Part shown: one piece after another, positions 53,001-59,615 of the stretch
Layout of the letters: each line of letters begins with the position of its first letter
How positions within the stretch are numbered: position 1 is the first letter of the stretch
NCBI RefSeq assembly: GCF_025685625.1
Contig: NZ_JAGSYI010000001.1
Span: 1,054,001-1,118,000, forward strand
From: Acidicapsa acidisoli
GTDB taxonomy: Bacteria; Acidobacteriota; Terriglobia; Terriglobales; Acidobacteriaceae
DNA length: 64,000 nucleotides
Direction of reading: 5' to 3'
Program-made: the position numbers and the translations under genes
The notes under the pieces: generated by a model
What the model was told of the DNA's origin: nothing
Seen by the model: only the letters and a program-made list of their open reading frames with translations
The model's database searches: none

Positions 53001-53343
53001 TACGACCCGCTTCGATCGTCACAGCCTTGAACTCGCTCGCCGCGAAGCCCGGGGCCTCGATCTTGAGGTCATAGATTCCCGCAGGCAAGTCGGGCAAAAC
53101 ATAAAGACCGCTGGAGTTGGTGACAGTGTCGCGGGTCGTGCCCTGGGCCGCGCTTACTACTGTCACGTGTGCACCGACCAGAACGGCGTCCCTGGGGTCC
53201 GTGACAAGACCATTCACGCTGCCGTCCGGAACCTGTGCGGTAAGCATAGTGACTGCAAAAATGAAGAATCCGGCCAGAACAAAACGCAAACCGCGACCTC
53301 GCAACATCCTCGAACTCCAATGGGATAGAGATAAGCCGTTCAT
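50098..53343 (-). CDS. TonB-dependent receptor with carboxypeptidase-regulatory-like domain
   Basis: A 1081-residue outer-membrane protein. After a signal segment (residues 15-40) comes a carboxypeptidase-regulatory-like beta domain ([20 protein letters not shown], then [20 protein letters not shown]). The plug follows ([30 protein letters not shown]), then the 22-strand barrel ending in FQFAARVDF with a terminal Phe. This is the OmpA-related/Cna-B-plug type very abundant in Acidobacteria. A loop contains [12 protein letters not shown], which looks like a calcium-binding EF-hand or dockerin loop (near 51755-51800). ATG 53343 is chosen; another at 53307 is possible. Likely substrate: an oligosaccharide or ester-linked compound, judged only from the esterase in its operon. 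Confidence 0.92.
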   Translation of the reverse strand: [1081 protein letters not shown]

Positions 53344-53496
53344 CAGATTCCGTTCGCCGGGTTGGAACGGAAACACGGCGAAAAATGTGATACGGCAGTG
53401 ATCGTGCAACTCTATCCAATCGCCACCTTGCTGTCCTCATTCCTGTGATGGGGAGAAATCCCAATCGAAAGGTAGAGATCAGATAGGTTGAGATCC

Positions 53497-53595
53497 ATGG
53501 ACTTTGAGCAACTCATCGTGCTCGCGAATGCGACCGCTGACTCGATCTCCCATCAGCGGTCGCGGCGCGTTCTTCAACTCGGGACTTATATTTAG
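53497..53595 (+). pseudogene. Possible N-terminal scrap of a LysR-type regulator
   Basis: A 32-codon frame starts MDFEQLIVLANA, much like the first residues of LysR-type regulators, and then loses all similarity at a hairpin (53530-53563). It overlaps the end of the DUF417 gene. It is too short to be certain and could be chance. Confidence 0.3.
53530..53563 (-). terminator. Hairpin after the four-gene operon
   Basis: A perfect 11-bp stem (GCGACCGCTGA and its complement) with a 12-nt loop lies 29 bp past the stop of the DUF417 gene. It probably ends the sigma-54 operon. There is no T-run. Confidence 0.6.
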
Positions 53596-54158
53596 CTTCT
53601 GTTCTCGGAATAGATGGCGCTCTTACCGAAATAGCTGATCAGGTAAAACGATACTCCAAGTGATATGACATCCTTGAAAAGGAACAGGCCGATAAAACTC
53701 ATATACCTGATCCCGTGAACGGTAGTGGTTGAACCTGGAGTGGTTATAAGCATGGTGCTGGTGGTGAAGAACATGACTGACGCGATGAGTCCGCCCAGGA
53801 TACCGGCTTTCGGTCTCAGATATCCGGCGAGAATCAATATTGCGGCAGTGATCTCGGTAAGCCCGATCAAATCAGAGCCTACATAAGGGCCGAACAATCT
53901 AAAGTGCCAACTGACCAGTGGACTGTTGGAAACCAGAGGAATTATGCCTTCGGCTCCTGGAGCGGTCATCTTGTAAGATCCTGCCCAGAGAAGCATCACA
54001 ATCATGCCGATGCTGGTGACCAGGAAAGGAATTTTGCGATGGTCTATCCATGCAGCCAGTCTGGTCAAGCTACTTTTTGCTGTTATTGAGGAGCCAGTTG
54101 AGGAAACGAGGTTTTGTTGCTCCGCATGAACTTCCTGTGCGAACTGGGATTGACTCAT
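53592..54158 (-). CDS. DUF417 (YkgB/RclC-like) inner-membrane protein
   Basis: A 188-residue protein with four predicted membrane helices. The segment SYKMTAPGAEGIIPLVSNSP at about residue 60, followed by LVSWHFRLFGPYVGSDLIG, is the hallmark of the DUF417 family, which includes E. coli RclC, linked to resistance to reactive chlorine. The N-terminal ~35 residues are a hydrophilic extension. AAGGAG lies 7 bp before the ATG. It is the last gene of an operon with two alpha/beta hydrolases and an SDR, 87 bp after the SDR. A role in stress from reactive chlorine or other electrophiles is inferred only from the family. Confidence 0.85.
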   Translation of the reverse strand: MSQSQFAQEVHAEQQNLVSSTGSSITAKSSLTRLAAWIDHRKIPFLVTSIGMIVMLLWAGSYKMTAPGAEGIIPLVSNSPLVSWHFRLFGPYVGSDLIGLTEITAAILILAGYLRPKAGILGGLIASVMFFTTSTMLITTPGSTTTVHGIRYMSFIGLFLFKDVISLGVSFYLISYFGKSAIYSENRS

Positions 54159-54245
54159 GATTATTTCTCCTTACTAAGTGCGAGATGATCGCGTATGGCG
54201 ATCTGTTGTGATCCCCGCAAATACTCGGGCTGAAATGGCCGCGCA

Positions 54246-55019
54246 TCAGATGCCTTTCACTTCCCCGCCGTCCATGCGCAGGGAAGCTCCCGTCATCCAC
54301 TTCGCAGCGGGCGACACCAGAAAGGCCATTAAGTCCGCAATCTCCTCGGGCTTGCCGAAGCGAGCGATGCCTGTCTCCTCGGGAAATTTCTTCGTCGCCT
54401 CCTCAACGGTCAGGTTGTGTGCCGGCGCCCACTTTTTGAAAAAGGACTCCCGACGACCGGTCATCACAGCACCGGGAACAACGCTGTTGACCTGCACTCC
54501 ATCCTGGATGCCCTGCTCTGCGAAGGCCTTTGCAATTGCGATGATCGCCGCATTGATGGCGGCTACCGCAGCGAAGCCAGGCTTTGGATCGAGAGCAGCG
54601 CTTCCCGAGATCAGAACGACAGATCCGCTCGATGCCTTCAACGCGTCCCAGGCTCGAACGGTCAGGCGACGTGCGCCATGGAGCTTGAGCGCCAGGCCAT
54701 CGTCCCACTGCGCATCCGTCATCTCGAACAAATCGATCTGAGGCACCGCGCCTGCGATATTCAGCAGAGCATCGATTCTGCCAAAGTGCCCGAGTGCTCC
54801 TTGCACGAGAATGTCAGCCGACGCAGGTTCACGGAGATCGAGCGCGTAGGCAAGTGATTCGGCACCGGCGAAGTTTACTGCGGTTGCGGTCTTTTCTAAC
54901 TCATCCTTATTTCGCGCCGCAAGCACCACGGCGGAGAAATCGCGCGCCAGCCGTATTGCGGTGGCACGGCCAATTCCCTGGCTTGCGCCGGTAACGATAG
55001 CGACAGAATCGTTTTTCAT
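54246..55019 (-). CDS. Short-chain dehydrogenase-like protein lacking the catalytic Tyr and Lys
   Basis: A 257-residue SDR fold with an intact cofactor motif (VTGASQGIGRATA), the NNAG-like NIAGAV and a Ser in VLISGSAA. At the position of the YxxxK signature the sequence reads AAVAAINAAIIA: aligned to the usual AAYSASKAAL, Tyr is replaced by Val and Lys by Asn. The protein should bind NAD(P) but is unlikely to be a normal dehydrogenase. The C-terminal SLRMDGGEVKGI is as in active relatives. It lies between an alpha/beta hydrolase gene with an altered catalytic Ser and the DUF417 gene in the same operon. Confidence 0.88.
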   Translation of the reverse strand: MKNDSVAIVTGASQGIGRATAIRLARDFSAVVLAARNKDELEKTATAVNFAGAESLAYALDLREPASADILVQGALGHFGRIDALLNIAGAVPQIDLFEMTDAQWDDGLALKLHGARRLTVRAWDALKASSGSVVLISGSAALDPKPGFAAVAAINAAIIAIAKAFAEQGIQDGVQVNSVVPGAVMTGRRESFFKKWAPAHNLTVEEATKKFPEETGIARFGKPEEIADLMAFLVSPAAKWMTGASLRMDGGEVKGI

Positions 55020-55080
55020 ATGCTCCTTATGCGCGGTCCCAACGCACGATGCGATCCGTCTGAGAACGCATCGGATGTCT

Positions 55081-55812
55081 TCACTTGCAGACAGGTTCGC
55101 GCAGCTTGGCTTGCCTTGAATGCGTTTCGCGGACAGCAGCCAGTATCACGTCGACTACGAGATCCGAAGCCGAATACATCGGAGTGTGGTCAACGTTATG
55201 CGACCGAATTGTCGCTCCCATCCGCTCAGCCATGAAGCGCTGCGTTTCCGGAAGGATCATGCGATCCTCCTCGGCGAGGAGATACCAGGATGGTGTCCCC
55301 TTCCATGCGGGTGCTGGAGCCTTTTCCTGAATACACTGCACCGCAATCGGCCTCTGCACCGCGGCCATGACTACAAGCTGGTCTGGTGAGGCCCTGTGCG
55401 CGACAGCGCGAACAAAACCCTCTTCCGGCATCCAGATCACTCCATGGTCATCCGGTTGAAGATGAGGAGCCTCCGGATGCGGCGCGGTGCGATAGAAGAC
55501 ATCCGCAACCGTTTCGCCTTCATCCGGCGCTAATGCGGCAACGTAGACGAGCGACTTCACCCGATCGTTGTGCGCCGCAGCAATCACCGCACCAGCATAC
55601 GCATGGCCAACAAGAATGACTGGGCCAGTGGTTCTGTCGATCACGCGCTGAAGAGCGGAGGCGTCATCGGTGAGCGATGTAAGCGGTATCGGCGCCGTTG
55701 TGACGTGCAATCCATGGCGCCGCAGGGGCAGAATGATATTGCTCCAGCATGATCCGTCGGCCCACGCACCGTGAACCAAAACAACATGGCCAGTCTCAAG
55801 ACGAGCGTTCAT
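55081..55812 (-). CDS. Alpha/beta-hydrolase-fold protein with Ala at the nucleophile position
   Basis: A 243-residue cytoplasmic protein related to small esterases such as salicylate-ester hydrolases. VVLVHGAWADGSCW at the start, and LAEEDRMILPETQRF with DHTPMYS near the end, supply oxyanion, acid and His positions. The nucleophile elbow reads ILVGHAYAGAVI: Ala replaces Ser of the standard GHSxG. Some natural homologues appear to share this change, so it may define a non-hydrolytic or differently acting branch. It overlaps the start of the next hydrolase (55809) by 4 bp (ATGA), so the two are translationally coupled. Confidence 0.87.
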   Translation of the reverse strand: MNARLETGHVVLVHGAWADGSCWSNIILPLRRHGLHVTTAPIPLTSLTDDASALQRVIDRTTGPVILVGHAYAGAVIAAAHNDRVKSLVYVAALAPDEGETVADVFYRTAPHPEAPHLQPDDHGVIWMPEEGFVRAVAHRASPDQLVVMAAVQRPIAVQCIQEKAPAPAWKGTPSWYLLAEEDRMILPETQRFMAERMGATIRSHNVDHTPMYSASDLVVDVILAAVRETHSRQAKLREPVCK

Positions 55813-56759
55813 CGCGACAGCTCCTTCTCGCGTCTGTCAGAGACGCCTCTCGCATCGAGGAAGTCTTTGATCGCATCAGCAATCTCGACTGCATGTGTCT
55901 CTAAGGCAAAGTGCCCTGTATCCAGGAAGCGGACTTGCGCATTTGGAATGTCCTTGTGGAATGCTTCTGCACCCGCAGGAATGAAGAAGGGATCATTCTT
56001 GCCCCAGATCGCCAGCAGCGGCGGCTTCGATTTCCGAAAATACTCCTGAAACTTTGGATAAAGCTTCACATTCGATGCGTAATCGAGGAACAGATCGAGC
56101 TGAATTTCTTTGTTGCCGGGACGCTCCATCAGGGCCGTATCCAGTGTGTATCCTTCAGGAGCAACCGCCTCCGGATTTGTTACTCCGTGCGTGTACTGCC
56201 AGCGAGTGGTTTCCAGGGTCAGAATGTTCTGCCGGAGCACGTCTCGGTTTTCTTCTGTCGGCTCGGACCAATATTTGCGAATCGGCCCCCACGCGTCGCC
56301 GAGGCCTTCTTCATAAGCGTTGCCGTTTTGCGAGACGATGGCTGTCACTCGTTCCGGGTGGCGCATCCCCAGACGCAAGCCGGTGGGAGCACCGTAGTCG
56401 AAGATGTATATTACGTAACGGTCGAGGCCGAGTGCTTCGGTGAAGGCCTCGATCGTGCCCGCCAGAGCGTCGAATGAATAGATATAGTTTCGCTTTGCCG
56501 GCACCTCCGTGAATCCAAAACCGGGCAGGTCTGGCGCGATCACCCTGTATTCGTCTGCGAGGCGAGGAATCAGCTCACGGAACATGAAGGATGACGTAGG
56601 GAACCCATGAAGCAAGAGCAACACAGGTGCTGCCGCATCGCCGGCTACCCGATAGAAGATCTCGACTCCGTCCGCCATCACTCTGTGTATCGACGTCGCA
56701 GGCACTTGGGACTGGGTTTTCGCTGGGCTGTTTGCATGTCCTGACAGGACCGGGTTCAT
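55809..56759 (-). CDS. Alpha/beta hydrolase with Asp nucleophile (haloalkane dehalogenase / epoxide hydrolase type)
   Basis: A 316-residue cytoplasmic hydrolase. LLLLHGFPTSSFMFRELIP gives the oxyanion loop; the nucleophile elbow YIFDYGAPTG puts Asp where esterases have Ser, as in haloalkane dehalogenases and epoxide hydrolases; IWGKNDPFF and DTGHFALETH hold the acid and His. DLPGFGFTE is also typical. The start at 56759 has AGGAGG upstream. It is the first gene of an operon of four, and a sigma-54-type promoter lies 60 bp before it. The substrate, possibly a halogenated or epoxide compound, cannot be read from sequence. Confidence 0.9.
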   Translation of the reverse strand: MNPVLSGHANSPAKTQSQVPATSIHRVMADGVEIFYRVAGDAAAPVLLLLHGFPTSSFMFRELIPRLADEYRVIAPDLPGFGFTEVPAKRNYIYSFDALAGTIEAFTEALGLDRYVIYIFDYGAPTGLRLGMRHPERVTAIVSQNGNAYEEGLGDAWGPIRKYWSEPTEENRDVLRQNILTLETTRWQYTHGVTNPEAVAPEGYTLDTALMERPGNKEIQLDLFLDYASNVKLYPKFQEYFRKSKPPLLAIWGKNDPFFIPAGAEAFHKDIPNAQVRFLDTGHFALETHAVEIADAIKDFLDARGVSDRREKELSR

Positions 56760-57087
56760 AACAACTCCTCCTGATTTTGGCGCGTTTTACAAAGCGTCGT
56801 GAACGCCACAGCTCTTATTGCAATCGCGATACCAGGAATATCGCCTGCCTCTTCCATCCCTGTTGCGGAGATAAGTTGTTCTGTACCTGCATGATCACTT
56901 CACGCCGGAACCAGTAGCACTCAGCCACGCACTGACAGATGCGAGACGGACCTCCGACATTGACGGGAATCAGTCACGAGCTTCGTCGCGAAATGCAGCG
57001 GGCGGATGCCTGATGACGACGAGATGCTCGTTTGATCATTGCTGCATGAAAAACGGGGGAGGATGGATGCCGAGGTTGGAAGCGGAG
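56760..57087. promoter_or_regulatory. Promoter region of the hydrolase-SDR-DUF417 operon
   Basis: This 328-bp region lies between the sigma-54 activator gene and the operon, both on the minus strand. It holds the -24/-12 promoter (56819-56834) and must contain the activator binding sites, which I could not identify by eye. Confidence 0.55.
56819..56834 (-). promoter_or_regulatory. Sigma-54 (-24/-12) promoter
   Basis: On the minus strand, TGGTATCGCGATTGCA fits TGGCACG-N4-TTGCA: TGG and TTGCA are exact, with GG and GC separated by 10 bp. It is 60 bp from the start codon of the first operon gene. A second, weaker GG-N10-GC site (TGGCGTTCACGACGC) lies nearer the gene. Confidence 0.7.
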
Positions 57088-59250
57088 CTAGACGGCGGGC
57101 ACTCGGCCGTCGACCGCGCTGGTTTCTCGGGAGGAGGCGGGACGAACGATCCGATGCTTCTGCATCTTGTAAACCAGAGAGGTGCGTTTCATCCCGAGCC
57201 GCTGCGCCGCGCCGTTCCGTCCTCCGACGATCCAGTTGCTCAACTCAAGAGCGCGGATAATGTGATCCCGCTCCAGTTCGTCAAGACCTGTCATGGGAAG
57301 ATTTGATTTGCCTGAAGCGCTGAACTGCTCGAGTTCGGCAATAGGTGCCTGTAACAACGTACGAGGAGACAGGATTACTGCACGTTCGATGAAGTTTCGC
57401 AGTTCGCGAACATTTCCCGGCCAGCGATATCGCACAAGTGCTTCCATCGTTTCGGCGGGAATCGTATCGATCTTCTTATTCATTCGCTGTGCATAGAAGG
57501 CAGTGAAGTGGCGGACCAGTTTCGGAATGTCCTCGGTGCGCTCCCGCAAGGCGGGAATATTGATTGGGAACACCTTGAGCCGGTAGTAAAGGTCGTCTCG
57601 AAACGCAGCCTGCTTCACCATCGCTGGTAGATCACGGTGCGTAGCTGCAATGAGACGAACATCCACCTTGCGCGTGCGGTTGCTGCCGAGCCTCTCAAAC
57701 TCCTGCTCCTGCAGGACGCGCAGCAGCTTTGCCTGAAGCTCTAGCGGAATGTCACCAACTTCGTCCAGGAAGAGCGTGCCTTTATGCGCAAGTTCGAAGC
57801 GTCCCGTCTTCTGCGCTATCGCGCCAGTGAACGCTCCCTTTTCATGCCCGAACAGCTCGCTTTCAAGGAGTCCCAGTGGGATAGCGGCGCAATTCAATTT
57901 GACAAAGGCCCGATCTCGGCGGCCGCTTAGATTATGAATGGCGCGCGCAATCAATTCTTTGCCCGTACCCGTCTCACCCAAAATCAGCACGCTCGAATCG
58001 GTAGGAGCCACGACGGATACCAGATGCAGGGCATCCTTTAGGACAGGGCTACCGCCGACGATTTCCCCAAACTCAGCCCGGATTTCCTCTTCGAGATACA
58101 GTCTTTGTTTCGTTTCTTTGTCTCGATCCTTTGTCGCCCTTTCGTACTCCAACGTGTTCTCTACTGCAATCGCTATCTGGCGAGCCACCTGCTCAAGCAG
58201 GATGACGTCGTTTTTCTCAAAAGGATTGTTGGAACGCCTGCAAAGCATCAGAACGCCAACCACGCGATCTCGGCTCACAAGCGGAAGATAGCACCCCACG
58301 CTGAGGCCTTCCTCGATCACTCGCTCATAAATAAACTGGCCGTCAGGGTTCCCATAAATTTCAGGATCCTCGCGGACCTGTTCGAAACTATCGATGCGGA
58401 TGGTCTTGCCCTTCCGCAATACCTGACCCGAGATCGAACTATTCATCGACACCAACGATCCCTCTCGGTAGGGTCCTCTCGCGTCTGGGTTGTGCAAGAC
58501 AGTGACACGTAACTCACCGCTCTCGATGTCGGGTAGCAACAAGGCGGACACGTCACATTGCATTGTCCTGAATAGATTCGTCGAAAGCCCTTCAACCACT
58601 TGCCGGAGGTCCAACCTGGATGTCACGCTGCTAGTGATTTCCAGAAGCAATTGCAAGCGATCGCGTTCATACCGTAACTTTTCTTCATTCAGGTGACGCT
58701 CTATCGCGATTCCCGCAATGTAGCTGGCATTCTCGATCATCTGCAGATCGGCCGCGGAAGGGCTGCGCACCTCACGATAGTGGATGGCAAAGGTTCCCAG
58801 CACCTTGCCGTCGCTCGTGAATAAAGGCCGCGACCACACTGCACGAATTCCGAAGGGCAAAAGCAGGTGACGATAATGTTCCCAGACAGGATCATTGAGA
58901 ATGTCGGTCACATATACCGGTTCCCGCCGAAAGACTGCCGTGCCGCAGGATCCTCCTTGCGGACCAATCAGCATGGACCCTACATGCGTGATGAATCCGG
59001 GAAGACCAGGAGCTGCCGCGCAGTAGAGCTGCCTCTCATAATCGCTGGGAAGCCAGATGGTGCACAACGTCCCGTCGCCGCGTGACTCTACCAGTTGCGC
59101 AATGATAGTGAGCACTTCCTCCAAGGGTGCTCCTGCAAGAATTAATCGCAGGATCTTGAGCACCGATTCGGAGGAAAACAGGCCGAACTGATTCTGCGTC
59201 TCTCTGTCGCTCGACATTCGATGTGCATCGGATTGCTCGATAGACGCCAT
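57088..59250 (-). CDS. Sigma-54-dependent transcriptional activator with two GAF domains
   Basis: A 720-residue cytoplasmic enhancer-binding protein. Two GAF sensor domains occupy about residues 30-185 and 205-370. The AAA+ domain has Walker A GETGTGKE, the sigma-54 contact loop GAFTGA (in HEKGAFTGAIAQ), Walker B GTLFLDEVGD and an arginine-finger segment (RLKVFPINIPALRER). A Fis-type helix-turn-helix closes the protein (NGAAQRLGMKRTSLVYKMQK). The ATG is preceded by AAAGGAGAG. The layout resembles FhlA-type regulators, so a small molecule or redox signal bound by GAF is likely. The operon directly downstream carries a sigma-54 promoter and is the probable target. Confidence 0.94.
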   Translation of the reverse strand: MASIEQSDAHRMSSDRETQNQFGLFSSESVLKILRLILAGAPLEEVLTIIAQLVESRGDGTLCTIWLPSDYERQLYCAAAPGLPGFITHVGSMLIGPQGGSCGTAVFRREPVYVTDILNDPVWEHYRHLLLPFGIRAVWSRPLFTSDGKVLGTFAIHYREVRSPSAADLQMIENASYIAGIAIERHLNEEKLRYERDRLQLLLEITSSVTSRLDLRQVVEGLSTNLFRTMQCDVSALLLPDIESGELRVTVLHNPDARGPYREGSLVSMNSSISGQVLRKGKTIRIDSFEQVREDPEIYGNPDGQFIYERVIEEGLSVGCYLPLVSRDRVVGVLMLCRRSNNPFEKNDVILLEQVARQIAIAVENTLEYERATKDRDKETKQRLYLEEEIRAEFGEIVGGSPVLKDALHLVSVVAPTDSSVLILGETGTGKELIARAIHNLSGRRDRAFVKLNCAAIPLGLLESELFGHEKGAFTGAIAQKTGRFELAHKGTLFLDEVGDIPLELQAKLLRVLQEQEFERLGSNRTRKVDVRLIAATHRDLPAMVKQAAFRDDLYYRLKVFPINIPALRERTEDIPKLVRHFTAFYAQRMNKKIDTIPAETMEALVRYRWPGNVRELRNFIERAVILSPRTLLQAPIAELEQFSASGKSNLPMTGLDELERDHIIRALELSNWIVGGRNGAAQRLGMKRTSLVYKMQKHRIVRPASSRETSAVDGRVPAV

Positions 59251-59615
59251 CGGCTCTCCTTTTCTAACGTGACTCCGTAGAAGGAGAATATGCCATTAAC
59301 CCACGGGGCCTAAACGTAGTGTGGGATTTCACGATGAAGGTTGTCAATGCATCAAAATCGAGGGGGATATCCTGTGGATTTCTGTCCGCTAAGCGTCTGG
59401 TTTGACAGCCAGTGGCCCCTCTCCCGGTGCTCACCGGCATTTTAGGCGTGATTCGGAGAGGGGAGAAGTTGGATGGAAGCGGCAAAGCAGACGATCAGCA
59501 CGCATACGGCGAGGCATCTTACCGGCAAGGAGGGCGGGGCTGCCGGATGCGCAAACCGGCAGCCTGAGAATCCGCAGTATGCGAATTTCGTCCTTTCACA
59601 GCTCCCTTTCCCGTT
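59251..59615. other. Intergenic region with a hairpin
   Basis: 365 bp without a supported gene between the propeller/phosphoesterase gene and the sigma-54 activator, both on the minus strand. The perfect 9-bp hairpin at 59538-59564 (GGCTGCCGG arms) is the main feature and may terminate the upstream gene. Confidence 0.5.
59538..59564 (-). terminator. Hairpin after the propeller/phosphoesterase gene
   Basis: Arms GGCTGCCGG and CCGGCAGCC pair perfectly over a 9-nt loop, 52 bp past the stop codon. No T-run follows on the minus strand. Confidence 0.5.
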
